DNA of 64,000 nt from Flavobacteriales bacterium (GTDB lineage: Bacteria; Bacteroidota; Bacteroidia; NS11-12g; UBA9320), in the NCBI GenBank assembly GCA_020635455.1, contig JACJZT010000005.1:186001-250000 (forward strand), given 5' to 3'. This document shows, in pieces, positions 1 to 8,577 of this stretch. Within the stretch, counting starts at the first letter, position 1. Every line of letters starts with the position of its first letter. The notes under the pieces are model-generated. The model made no database searches. It saw only the letters and a list, made by a program, of their open reading frames with translations, and was not told the DNA's origin. The position numbers were made by a program, and so were the translations under genes.

Positions 1-1798
1 AAATTTCCTGACTCTGGTATTTTCCACCCCACTCCTCTACGAGAATGTTCATTGAAGATAATTGTTCCCGGATCCTGTCGGCATTTGCTCCGTCTTTATC
101 AATTTTGTTGTAGGCAAAAACAATTGGAACCCCGGCAGCCTGTGCATGTGCAATGGCTTCCTTGGTTTGAGGCATCACACTGTCGTCGGCTGCAATTACA
201 ATTATAACGATATCCGTTACCTTGGCACCCCTGGCTCTCATTGCAGTAAATGCCTCGTGACCCGGAGTGTCGATAAAGGTTATTTTCTTTTTATTTTCAA
301 GAGTAACTTCGTAAGCCGCCACGTGTTGGGTAATTCCACCCGCTTCACCCGCGATCACATTCGTGTCCCTTATATAATCGAGTAAAGAGGTTTTTCCGTG
401 ATCGACGTGTCCCATTATGGTAACGATCGGTGGACGTTCTACAAGATCTTTTGGATCATCCTCTTCTTCTTCAATGTCATCCTGTTCGGCAGCATCCACA
501 AAAACCACTTCATACCCGAAGTTTTCGGCAAGAAGAGTAATGATCTCAGCGTCGAGGCGCTGATTGATGGAGATCATAATTCCAAGTGAAAAACAAACAG
601 TAATGATCTCGTTCACTTTTATGTCCATCATGGAAGCCAGCTCGTTGGCGGTTACAAATTCGGTTACGTGAATTTGCTTGCTTTCAATTTCTCTTTGGAT
701 CACCCGCTCTTCCTGATTGGCAAGATAACGGTCTTTTCGCTCCTTACGTGCTTTCTGACGTGATTTACCACCTTTTCCACTGAGATTTTGATTTCCGATC
801 TTAGCAAACGTTTGTTTCATTTGCTTTTGAACATCCTTATCGCTTATCTCATCTTTTTTGAAACCGGTTTTAGACTTTCGGTCATCCTCCTTTACCTCAT
901 TTCGTTTGGAGAATTGACTACCAAGTGCTTTTGTATCAATTTTTTCAGGGGTGTGTTTGCGCTTTCTTTTTTTCTTGTCGGCATCCTCATTCACCACCTT
1001 TTTCCGTACGATCGGTGCAGGGATCTTGATCTTACCCATAACCGACAAGCCTTTTAATTTAGGCGCATTGGCCCGGATCACCTGATCATCTTCTTCCTCT
1101 TCATCCTTCTCCTCACTTTTTTGTGTGTCCTCGCTTTCAGTTTTATCCTTCGTTTGATCTTTGGTTTCTGCAGAAGTATCAGAAGGAGCATCAACTTCAG
1201 TTTCCTTTGACGCATCAGACTTTATAAGTTCGGTTTCATCCGGTTTGTTCTCAACGGTTATGGTTTCGTCTTTTGCAACAATTGACTCACCGGGATCTTT
1301 CGTTTCGTCCTGTTCTGCGGAAGGCAGAGACTCAGTTTCTTTCTTTTCTTTTGCTTTAGATTTCTCCTTTTTGGGAGCAAGGTCAATTTTTCCTACAACT
1401 TTAAGCCCTTCTACCTTTTTCTTTTCTTCTACTACGGGAATTTCTTCAACCGGTGGTTCTTCAGGAACAACTTTTGAAACAGACCCAAGGTCTTTTACCA
1501 AAAGTGTATCTTCTTCAACATCCTCAGGTTGGTTTTTAGGTTTTGCAGGGACATTTTCAACAATGTGCTCCCTGTCCCTTTTCATTTGAATTTCAATGTT
1601 CTTGGATTGATCTTTGGCCTTTTTATCTGACTGAAAATCCTGTAAAAGAATTTCATAGCTCGCCTGATCTAATTTTGAAGTCGGTTTAGTGTCTTCAAGA
1701 TTAATACCCTTTTTCTGGAGGTGCTCCACTATGGTATGCACACCTACTCCAAGTTCACCTGCTACTTTGGCTAACCTGTATGTTTTTTCTTCTGGCAT
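1..1798 (-). CDS. infB: Translation initiation factor IF-2 (N-terminal 599 residues, cut by window edge)
   Basis: IF-2 is the GTPase that delivers initiator tRNA to the 30S subunit. The protein opens with an IF2_N-type helical domain (about residues 1-50), followed by a long Lys/Glu/Pro/Val-rich low-complexity linker to about residue 400. The G domain then begins: P-loop GHVDHGKT at residues 463-470, switch II DTPGHE at 510-515, and the NKID guanine-specificity motif near 562. The window ends inside the G domain, so EF-Tu-like domain 2 and the C-terminal initiator-tRNA-binding domain lie to the left. The ATG at 1798 is supported by the IF2_N start. It is the last gene of rimP-nusA-infB, 170 bases after nusA. 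Open plus-strand frames over the linker are compositional shadows. Confidence 0.96.
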   Translation of the reverse strand, partial: MPEEKTYRLAKVAGELGVGVHTIVEHLQKKGINLEDTKPTSKLDQASYEILLQDFQSDKKAKDQSKNIEIQMKRDREHIVENVPAKPKNQPEDVEEDTLLVKDLGSVSKVVPEEPPVEEIPVVEEKKKVEGLKVVGKIDLAPKKEKSKAKEKKETESLPSAEQDETKDPGESIVAKDETITVENKPDETELIKSDASKETEVDAPSDTSAETKDQTKDKTESEDTQKSEEKDEEEEDDQVIRANAPKLKGLSVMGKIKIPAPIVRKKVVNEDADKKKRKRKHTPEKIDTKALGSQFSKRNEVKEDDRKSKTGFKKDEISDKDVQKQMKQTFAKIGNQNLSGKGGKSRQKARKERKDRYLANQEERVIQREIESKQIHVTEFVTANELASMMDIKVNEIITVCFSLGIMISINQRLDAEIITLLAENFGYEVVFVDAAEQDDIEEEEDDPKDLVERPPIVTIMGHVDHGKTSLLDYIRDTNVIAGEAGGITQHVAAYEVTLENKKKITFIDTPGHEAFTAMRARGAKVTDIVIIVIAADDSVMPQTKEAIAHAQAAGVPIVFAYNKIDKDGANADRIREQLSSMNILVEEWGGKYQSQEI

Positions 1799-1839
1799 CT
1801 TCTGTTCTGTCCCTTTTTTATTTTGAATGTTAAAACTCA

Positions 1840-1876
1840 CAGAAGGAGGCATTTCCAAACCGGGTATGTCCTTCTG
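1840..1876 (-). other. Inverted repeat in the nusA-infB gap
   Basis: A perfect 8-base inverted repeat (CAGAAGGA at 1840-1847, TCCTTCTG at 1869-1876) with a 21-base loop sits in the 170-base gap between nusA and infB. No T-run follows on the minus strand, so it does not look like an intrinsic terminator. It may be an mRNA structure or processing site in the infB leader, or chance. Confidence 0.3.
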
Positions 1877-1968
1877 ATTATTTCATCTTACCTGTATTAA
1901 ATTTTTTCACTTTGTTACAAGTGTATGTTTAATTTATAACATTTGAAAAATAAAATCACTGATGGGCC

Positions 1969-3207
1969 TTAATTAAATTCTGCTTCCAGAATTTTTTTAA
2001 TTTCAACAATGGTTTCTTCCTCAAGTTCTGTTCTTCTGACCAGATCGTCGTTGCTCAGAGCAAGTACGCTTTTGGCCGTATCCAAACCTATTCCTTTCAA
2101 TTCGTCAATGATCCAGTTATCGATCTCGTCATTGAATTCTTCAAGGTCTACATCGTATTCTTCATCTGTATCTTCACGGTATACATCAAGTTCATAACCT
2201 GCGAGTTTGCCGGCAAGTTTAATGTTATAACCTCCTTTACCGATAGCAAGTGATACCTGATCGGAAGGCAAATAAACAGAAATTCTCTTATTCTCCTCAT
2301 CAATGTTAATCGAGGAGATCTTTGCAGGGTTCAAAGCCCGGGTTATGAATAGCTGAGTGTTGGTTGTGTAATTGATCACATCAATGTTTTCATTTCTCAA
2401 CTCTCTGACAATACCGTGGATCCTTGACCCTTTCATACCAACACAAGCTCCTACAGGATCAATTCGGTCATCATAACTTTCAACAGCAACCTTTGCTCTT
2501 TCACCTGGTTCACGCACTACTTTTTTAATGGTGATCAAGCCATCGAGTATTTCAGGAACTTCCATTTCAAACAATCTTTCAAGGAAGATCGGAGCCGTTC
2601 TCGAAAGTATGATCCGTGGAAGTGCATTATTCATTTCAACCTTGTAAACAACCGCTTTGATGGAATCCCCTTTTTTGTAGAAATCCCTGGGGATCATCTC
2701 AGTTTTTGGCAGGATCAGTTCGTTTCCTTCATCGTCGAGTACCATTAATTCCTTTTTCCAGATCTGATACACTTCCCCTGTAATGATCTCTCCCACACGG
2801 TCTTTGTATTTCTTGTAAACCTCATCCATTTCCAGCTCAAGAATTCTTGAGATCAGCGTTTGCCGGGCTGCCAGAATGGACCTTCTGCCAAAGGCTTCCA
2901 TGGTTACCTCTTCATAGGTTTCCTCATTTAACTCAAAATCGGGTTCCATTTTACGGGCCTCTTCAAGTTCAATTTCGGCGATCGGGTTTTCAACCTCTCC
3001 CTTATCTACGATCAACCTTCGCTGATAAATTTCAACGTCACCGGTTTTGTCGTTTACGATCACGTCAAAATTTCCGTCGTCACCATATCTTCTTTTCAAC
3101 ATGCTCCTGAAAACATCCTCCATAACCCTGATCATGGTAGCTCTGTCAATGTTCTTGAATTCTTTGAATTCCGAGAACGATTCAACTAATCCTATTCCTA
3201 AACTCAT
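1969..3207 (-). CDS. nusA: Transcription termination/antitermination factor NusA
   Basis: NusA binds RNA polymerase and nascent RNA and modulates pausing, termination and antitermination. The 412 residues show the expected order: an N-terminal RNAP-binding domain (1-130), an S1 RNA-binding domain (about 135-205), and two KH domains. KH1 carries the GMKG loop near residue 260 and KH2 carries the GKGG loop near 325. A short acidic helical tail ends in a helix-hairpin-helix-like segment (about 365-410). There are no E. coli-type duplicated acidic repeats, which is usual outside Gammaproteobacteria. It lies 6 bases after rimP and ahead of infB, the classical gene order, so co-transcription is very likely. 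Confidence 0.97.
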   Translation of the reverse strand: MSLGIGLVESFSEFKEFKNIDRATMIRVMEDVFRSMLKRRYGDDGNFDVIVNDKTGDVEIYQRRLIVDKGEVENPIAEIELEEARKMEPDFELNEETYEEVTMEAFGRRSILAARQTLISRILELEMDEVYKKYKDRVGEIITGEVYQIWKKELMVLDDEGNELILPKTEMIPRDFYKKGDSIKAVVYKVEMNNALPRIILSRTAPIFLERLFEMEVPEILDGLITIKKVVREPGERAKVAVESYDDRIDPVGACVGMKGSRIHGIVRELRNENIDVINYTTNTQLFITRALNPAKISSINIDEENKRISVYLPSDQVSLAIGKGGYNIKLAGKLAGYELDVYREDTDEEYDVDLEEFNDEIDNWIIDELKGIGLDTAKSVLALSNDDLVRRTELEEETIVEIKKILEAEFN

Positions 3208-3213
3208 TTTTTT

Positions 3214-3675
3214 CTACTTAAAGGATACTATTATTTTGGCTTCTTTTATATTGTTAAAGTCTATTGTTTCTTTCTTAACTTCTTTCTTACTCAATTGACA
3301 GTTTAAATGCAACATTTCACCTTCAATTGCCTCCAGTACGCCGGTAAGTTCAATACCATTGTTTTCTTGTATGTTAAACTTCTTTCCAACATGTTTTGGA
3401 AATTGTTTAAGAAATTTTAAAGGTGCATCCGCTCCGGGTGAGGATACTTCAAAAGTAAAAAAAGCATCGTCCCCGATCGAGCTGTCCTCGTCGATCAGTT
3501 TTGAAAGATGCCTGCTAAGATCCGCACACTCTTTAATGGATACCGGCTCGATGCCATCTATCAAAACTCTGTATTTCGAAGAACCCGGTTTGTTTTCAAT
3601 ATCAATAAGAAACACATCGGAATCCTTGAGGTACTCTTCCGCCCATGTTTTCAATTTTGATGTTAAACGAACCAT
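3214..3675 (-). CDS. rimP: Ribosome maturation factor RimP
   Basis: RimP assists late maturation of the 30S subunit. At 153 residues it has the normal family length, with an N-terminal alpha/beta domain containing the conserved SSPGADAPLK-type segment (near residue 95) and a C-terminal SH3-like barrel. It is first in the rimP-nusA-infB operon and only 6 bases upstream of nusA. The ATG at 3675 is preceded by a small terminator-like hairpin (3684-3705) and by a TATATTTGC promoter box (3730-3737) on the same strand, which suggests a possible leader-based control of the operon. Confidence 0.95.
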   Translation of the reverse strand: MVRLTSKLKTWAEEYLKDSDVFLIDIENKPGSSKYRVLIDGIEPVSIKECADLSRHLSKLIDEDSSIGDDAFFTFEVSSPGADAPLKFLKQFPKHVGKKFNIQENNGIELTGVLEAIEGEMLHLNCQLSKKEVKKETIDFNNIKEAKIIVSFK

Positions 3676-3683
3676 AATGCAAT

Positions 3684-3705
3684 AAAAAAGGGGAACTCAT
3701 CCCCT
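3684..3705 (-). terminator. Terminator-like hairpin with T-tract just before rimP
   Basis: Read on the minus strand, the six-base stem AGGGGA / TCCCCT (3705-3700 and 3694-3689) with a 5-base loop is followed at once by a T-run (down to 3684), then by the rimP ATG at 3675. It is either the terminator of the GreA-like gene that ends at 3828, or an attenuator in the rimP leader. The promoter box at 3730-3737 lies upstream of it, which favours the attenuator reading. The stem is short. Confidence 0.5.
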
Positions 3706-3729
3706 CATTTACACGCTTCTATTTCGCTG

Positions 3730-3737
3730 CAAATATA
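3730..3737 (-). promoter_or_regulatory. Candidate -7 box for rimP-nusA-infB
   Basis: The minus strand reads TATATTTG followed by C, a full match to the Bacteroidota -7 box TAnnTTTG, 55 bases upstream of the rimP ATG. I see no TTG at the usual 17-23 base distance upstream, so this rests on one box. Confidence 0.4.
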
Positions 3738-3827
3738 GCCTTTCTTTTTGACAAATAAAATGTTAAACTGAGAATATTTTGTTTGTGAACGCAGCTTAAG
3801 CTTGTAAAGATGAACAGGAAGTCTGGC

Positions 3828-4274
3828 TTAGTTGATCTCAAGAATTCTGATGGACATCCCGTTCAAAATGAAGTCTTCATCCTTTTTTTTGCCCATCAAT
3901 CCCATGGCCAGAGGTGCTTTGGGCGACAAGGCCACAATTTCCTCGCCTTCGCAGTATAGTTTACCGATACCGCTAAAAATAAAATATTTTGCATGATCGG
4001 TAATTACCAAAGAGCCTGGTCGCACTGCAGTGTGCGAGCTGTTTACAATACTTTTGCTCCTTGCGATCTCATTTTTAAAATCCTTGACTTGTCTGGCAAA
4101 CATATCGCGATCGGCTTGCATCATCGATCTTGTGGTTTCGTATTTATCACCGGCACTGCTTTTTTCCTCATGGTTTGCGGAATTCTGTGCTGCCGTCATT
4201 GCCAACAAGGCCTCATTAAGCCTTTCCTGCAATATTTCGAGGCATTTCTCAACCAGTTTATTTTTAAAGTCCAT
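3828..4274 (-). CDS. GreA/GreB-like small protein (relatives often mislabelled 3-oxoacyl-ACP synthase)
   Basis: The start is taken at the ATG at 4274 (148 residues); the frame is open further upstream, but the family begins near MDFKNKLVEK. Residues 1-75 form a charged helical segment with the SSAGDKYETTR-type motif near 40-50. Residues 80-148 resemble the GreA/GreB C-terminal domain, with LVITDHAKYFIFSGIG and a final SPKAPLAMGLMGK segment. Members of this Bacteroidota family often carry the product name 3-oxoacyl-ACP synthase, but the protein is far too short for a ketosynthase and has no Cys-His-His active site. A role in transcript cleavage or RNAP binding is an inference from the fold similarity. 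Confidence 0.75.
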   Translation of the reverse strand: MDFKNKLVEKCLEILQERLNEALLAMTAAQNSANHEEKSSAGDKYETTRSMMQADRDMFARQVKDFKNEIARSKSIVNSSHTAVRPGSLVITDHAKYFIFSGIGKLYCEGEEIVALSPKAPLAMGLMGKKKDEDFILNGMSIRILEIN

Positions 4275-4486
4275 ACTATATTTATTTCTCCATTTTAATG
4301 TCAGTTTTACCTGAATTCGGAGTTTAAAGCCGATCTCTGACAATAATTACCCAAAACTTCTGCGTTGATTATTTTTTTATCCGTGATCAAATTAAATATG
4401 CAAATTCCTCAAATCCAAATCCTGTCGGTTTTATTCCTGTTCCATATCCTTCCTGTTTTCCCGAAGTTTTTCGCATGTTTATTAAA

Positions 4487-4518
4487 TTGGAAAAGTATTT
4501 CAAACTTACTTATTTTCG
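4487..4518 (+). promoter_or_regulatory. Candidate promoter for the DUF2723 gene
   Basis: TTG at 4487-4489, a 21-base spacer, and TATTTTCG followed by C at 4511-4518, ending 15 bases before the ATG. The spacing fits the Bacteroidota TTG-N17-23-TAnnTTTG promoter; the third T of the -7 box is C, as at several other starts in this window. Confidence 0.55.
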
Positions 4519-4533
4519 CTTCCTTTTAAAAGT

Positions 4534-7500
4534 ATGAAGAAATTCGGATTGGTAAACAATGTTTTTGGCTGGCTTTCTTTTCTTGCAGCCCTTATTGTAT
4601 ATAGCCTTACTGCTGAAGAGTCGGTAAGTTTATGGGACTGTGGAGAGTTTATTTCCGCCTCGTATCGTATGCAGGTTGTTCATCCCCCGGGAGCACCTCT
4701 GTTCCTGATGATCGGACGGGTATTCTCCCTGATGGCCGGCAACGATGTAAGCATGGTAGCCTGGTGGGTGAACATGGTGTCGGTGGTTACAAGTGCTCTT
4801 ACCGTATTGTTTACCTTTTGGATCATTGTTCATTTTGCAAAAAAAATACTGGACATTGCTCTTGATGCACAAGAGGTAGAACTTTCCAAAGGAATTGCCA
4901 TTCTTGGTTCCGGTTTGGTTGGAGCAATGAGCCTGACCTTCATGGATTCGTTCTGGTTCAGTGCCGTGGAAGCGGAAGTGTATGCTTCTTCTTCACTCTT
5001 TACTGCCCTGTCGTTCTGGTGCATTCTTAAATGGGAACGCGTAAAGCACGAACACGGTTCCGATCGATGGCTGATCCTTATTGCCTATACACTTGGTCTT
5101 GCAGTTGGTCTTCACTTGTTGAACTTACTCGTGATCCCGGCAGTGGTATATTATTATTATTTTCACCGATACAAATACAGCAGAAAGGGATTGTACATTT
5201 CTACTGCCATTGGTATTGGTGCTTTGGGAGCCATTCAATCGGTTATTCTTCCGGGACTGCCAAAGGTTGCTGCCTTTTTCGACCGCATGTTCGTTAATTC
5301 TCTTGGCATGCCGTTCAATTCAGGAGTATTGTTCTTTGTGGCCTTATTCCTCGGTTTGCTTACGTATGGAATTTATTACACCATTAAAACCAATCACACC
5401 ATAGCTAACCTTGTACTGAATTGTCTGCTTTTTGTATTCCTCGGATATTCATCTTACAGCATGGTGGTTTTGCGATCTCTTGCCGATCCTGCAATCGACA
5501 TGAACAATCCGGAAGACCCGTATACTCTTACAAGTTATATCAATCGTGAACAATACGGTGATCGCCCGCTTCTTTATGGACCATACTATAATGCCGATTA
5601 TATCGGAATTGAAGAAGGCCCTATGCAATACCGAAAAGGCAAAGACTCCTATGTAGAGATCGGCAATAAACTTGAACCGAAATGGGACCCTAAATATTCA
5701 ACGTTCTTTCCTCGTATGGGTGACAGTCAGAAGGAACAGGGTGCTCAGGGATATCAATTGTGGAGTGGTGCCAAGGAAGGCCGAAAACCAACTTTCGGAC
5801 AAAACATGACCTTCTTCTTTAAATATCAGCTGGGATATATGTATATGAGGTACTTCATGTGGAATTTTGTGGGTCGTCAGAACGATGACCAGGGAATGGT
5901 CGGAGATCCGTGGTCGGGTAACTGGTTAAGCGGAATTAACTTTATTGACAACATGATCCTGGGCCCGCAAACCAAACTGCCCGATTCGTTCAAGGTCAAT
6001 AAAGCCCGAAATACCTATTTCTTCCTGCCTCTTATTCTGGGAATTCTTGGAATGGTGATACAGTTCAGGAAAAGGCGATTCGATGGTAACATTGTTCTCA
6101 CTTTATTCCTCTTTACAGGGGTTCTGATCATCGTTTACCTCAATCAGCCACCTTTTGAACCCCGCGAAAGGGATTATTCCATGGTGGGATCTTTTCAAAC
6201 CTTTTGCATCTGGATAGGATTGGGAGTACTGTTTATATACGACTATCTAGGCAGAAAACTGAAAATGAGCAAAACGGGCCTCGCAGCGGGGATTACGGTG
6301 GTTTCGATGCTCGCAGCCCCGGTACTGATGGCTAAGTACAACTGGGACGATCACGACCGATCTGACCGTAGACTTGGTATTTCATTTGCCAAAAATTATC
6401 TGAACAGCTGTGCCAAAAATGCCATACTTTTTACCAATGGCGATAACGATACCTACCCTCTCTGGTATGCTCAAAACGTGGAAGGGATCCGCACCGATGT
6501 GAGAATCATTAACCTCAGCCTTTTGGGAACCGACTGGTACATCAACTTGCTAAGGAGAAAGGTTTACGACTCTGAGCCACTTGACCTGTCGATTCCTGAA
6601 GAGAAATTGGTTGAAGGACTTCGCGATATTACGTATTTCTTCGATAACGGTAAATTTGATCAAAACCAGATCTACCCTCTGGATCAGGTGGTTGCCTTTA
6701 TGACCAGTGATAATGAGGCCGACATGACTTCAAACCGGGGTAAATCGATGAACTTCATGCCGGTTAAGAAATTTTCGTTGCCGGTTGACCGAAATGCGGT
6801 GATCAAACAAAACATCGTTAAGGAAACCGATGACATTGTTGGCAACATCACTTTTGATATTGGTGCCAACAACATTTACAAAGGAACTTTGGTGGTATTG
6901 GACATTCTTTCGCAAAATGCTAAAAACGGATGGAAAAGACCTATTTACTTTACCACCACCACCGGCTCGTCGGCCTATCTTAATCTGGATGAATACTTCA
7001 GACTCGAAGGACTGACCTACCGACTGGTTCCTTTGAAAAACGATAAGGAACGAATGGGACTGATCGATCCGGATATGCTGGCGCGTAAGCTTACCAAGGA
7101 TTTTGACTGGGGCAATATGGATAAAAACCTTAAAATGAATCTTGACGATAAGGCTACTCTGGTACCAAAGAACCTAAGAGTGCTTTTCGTGCAGCTGGCG
7201 CGTACCTATGCCATGGAAAGAAATGAGAACCAAAAGGCGGTTGAATTGCTTGATTACAGCCAGAAAGTGATTCCGGAAGCCATACTTCCTATGGACCTTC
7301 GATTGCGTTTCTATTACATTGACACCTATTATGCGGCCAAAGCCAATAAAAAAGCAGAAGAGCTTATGAAACATATGGTTAAGGATTGTGAGCAGCAGAT
7401 CGTTTTCTACAAACAGTATACCGGAAAGAACGCCAAATACGTAACCGAAAAACTACAGGAAGCCCTGGGTTATCTGGCTGAGTGCGGAAAGAGGGCAACC

Positions 7501-7563
7501 GAGAACGGCAATGTGAAGCTGGGTGAAAAATACACCACCCTGTTCAATCAACTTAGCCGGTAA
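4534..7563 (+). CDS. DUF2723 family membrane protein (GT117-type glycosyltransferase)
   Basis: This 1009-residue protein is a multispanning GT-C-type glycosyltransferase homologue, a family found throughout Bacteroidota and linked to protein O-glycosylation. The N-terminal half holds many membrane helices. The first periplasmic loop carries the conserved acidic motif LWDCGEFI (about residues 33-40), followed by VHPPGAP (about 49-55), as expected for the catalytic loop using a lipid-linked sugar donor. A second membrane block lies around residues 485-590, with PPFEPRERDYS at about 543-553. The last 400 residues are soluble, include a TNGDNDTYPLWY motif, and end in TPR-like helices. It is monocistronic or followed by rlmB 71 bases later. 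Donor and acceptor cannot be read from sequence. Confidence 0.9.
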   Translation: MKKFGLVNNVFGWLSFLAALIVYSLTAEESVSLWDCGEFISASYRMQVVHPPGAPLFLMIGRVFSLMAGNDVSMVAWWVNMVSVVTSALTVLFTFWIIVHFAKKILDIALDAQEVELSKGIAILGSGLVGAMSLTFMDSFWFSAVEAEVYASSSLFTALSFWCILKWERVKHEHGSDRWLILIAYTLGLAVGLHLLNLLVIPAVVYYYYFHRYKYSRKGLYISTAIGIGALGAIQSVILPGLPKVAAFFDRMFVNSLGMPFNSGVLFFVALFLGLLTYGIYYTIKTNHTIANLVLNCLLFVFLGYSSYSMVVLRSLADPAIDMNNPEDPYTLTSYINREQYGDRPLLYGPYYNADYIGIEEGPMQYRKGKDSYVEIGNKLEPKWDPKYSTFFPRMGDSQKEQGAQGYQLWSGAKEGRKPTFGQNMTFFFKYQLGYMYMRYFMWNFVGRQNDDQGMVGDPWSGNWLSGINFIDNMILGPQTKLPDSFKVNKARNTYFFLPLILGILGMVIQFRKRRFDGNIVLTLFLFTGVLIIVYLNQPPFEPRERDYSMVGSFQTFCIWIGLGVLFIYDYLGRKLKMSKTGLAAGITVVSMLAAPVLMAKYNWDDHDRSDRRLGISFAKNYLNSCAKNAILFTNGDNDTYPLWYAQNVEGIRTDVRIINLSLLGTDWYINLLRRKVYDSEPLDLSIPEEKLVEGLRDITYFFDNGKFDQNQIYPLDQVVAFMTSDNEADMTSNRGKSMNFMPVKKFSLPVDRNAVIKQNIVKETDDIVGNITFDIGANNIYKGTLVVLDILSQNAKNGWKRPIYFTTTTGSSAYLNLDEYFRLEGLTYRLVPLKNDKERMGLIDPDMLARKLTKDFDWGNMDKNLKMNLDDKATLVPKNLRVLFVQLARTYAMERNENQKAVELLDYSQKVIPEAILPMDLRLRFYYIDTYYAAKANKKAEELMKHMVKDCEQQIVFYKQYTGKNAKYVTEKLQEALGYLAECGKRATENGNVKLGEKYTTLFNQLSR

Positions 7564-7634
7564 TTGGCATTTGCCTTTTTGGTTAAATGATTTTGGATGA
7601 TCCCGATAGTTTGATGGGCTGATATTTTCCTGAA

Positions 7635-8381
7635 ATGAACGATCCGGCAAAAAACATTGTTTTTGGCATCAGGGCCATCCTGGAAGCCTTGAATGCCGGT
7701 AAAAATTTTGACAAGATCTTTCTCAAACAGGGGTCTTCGGGTGAATTGATCTCAAGTTTGCTTTCACTTGCAAAGGAACGTGAAATTTCCCTTAAGCTGG
7801 TTCCGCAGGCAAAGCTTGATTCGATAACCCGAAAAAACCATCAGGGCGCCATTGGTTTTATTGCAGCCATCGACTATCAGAATTTTGAAGAGATCATCAC
7901 CGGACTTTTTGAAAAGGGCAAAGATCCACTAATACTGGCTCTCGACGAATTGACCGATGTACGCAATTTTGGAGCCATAGCCCGTACGGCACTCTGCATG
8001 GGAGTGGATGCCATTGTGATCCCGGCAGGCGGATCGGTTTCGGTAACTCCGGATGCCATCAAGACCAGTGCGGGAGCCTTAATGACCCTGCCAGTTTGTA
8101 AGGTTAAATCTTTGCCGGTTGCGCTCGAAAAAATGAAGGAATACGGATTGAGCATCATCGGTTGCACCGAAAAGGGAAAGGATAGCATCACCGATCTGAG
8201 CTATAAGGGACCATTGACTTTGGTAATGGGATCGGAAGAAAAGGGATTGTCGAATGTAGTTCTTAGAATTGCCGATAATCTTGCCTTTATACCCATTACC
8301 GGTCCGGTAAGATCCCTCAACGTATCGGTGGCTACGGCCATGTTTTTATACGAAGTTGACCGCCAAAGGCGGATATGGTGA
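7635..8381 (+). CDS. rlmB: 23S rRNA (guanosine-2'-O-)-methyltransferase RlmB (SpoU/TrmH family)
   Basis: This is a SpoU-type SAM-dependent 2'-O-ribose methyltransferase of normal length (248 residues). The N-terminal L30e-like RNA-binding domain starts FGIRAILEAL. The catalytic knotted domain has all three SPOUT motifs: DVRNFGAIARTA (about 113-124), LVMGSEEKGLS (about 195-206) and IPITGPVRSLNVSVA (about 216-230). The full motif set with the short N-terminal domain favours RlmB (Gm2251) over TrmH (Gm18 of tRNA), although the exact target base is inferred from family membership. Confidence 0.9.
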   Translation: MNDPAKNIVFGIRAILEALNAGKNFDKIFLKQGSSGELISSLLSLAKEREISLKLVPQAKLDSITRKNHQGAIGFIAAIDYQNFEEIITGLFEKGKDPLILALDELTDVRNFGAIARTALCMGVDAIVIPAGGSVSVTPDAIKTSAGALMTLPVCKVKSLPVALEKMKEYGLSIIGCTEKGKDSITDLSYKGPLTLVMGSEEKGLSNVVLRIADNLAFIPITGPVRSLNVSVATAMFLYEVDRQRRIW

Positions 8382-8577
8382 TCATGTAAACTTTTAGATC
8401 CCCTTCTCACAATTTGTACCTTCCGGTTTAAGCGTATATATTTATCCCAATGCATTCAATCCGGCCAACAACCGCTTTTATTCTATAAGCAGATAGTTAT
8501 ATCTAATTACCCTACCAGAAATGAAAACAGGATCCAGAAATTTTTATTTAGATTTGAAAGACTTGTAGAGTTATATC

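Noticed and set aside
1161..1589. 142-codon plus-strand frame, Ser/Thr-rich
   Set aside because: It is the antisense of the Lys/Glu-rich linker of IF-2, which is free of stops for compositional reasons.
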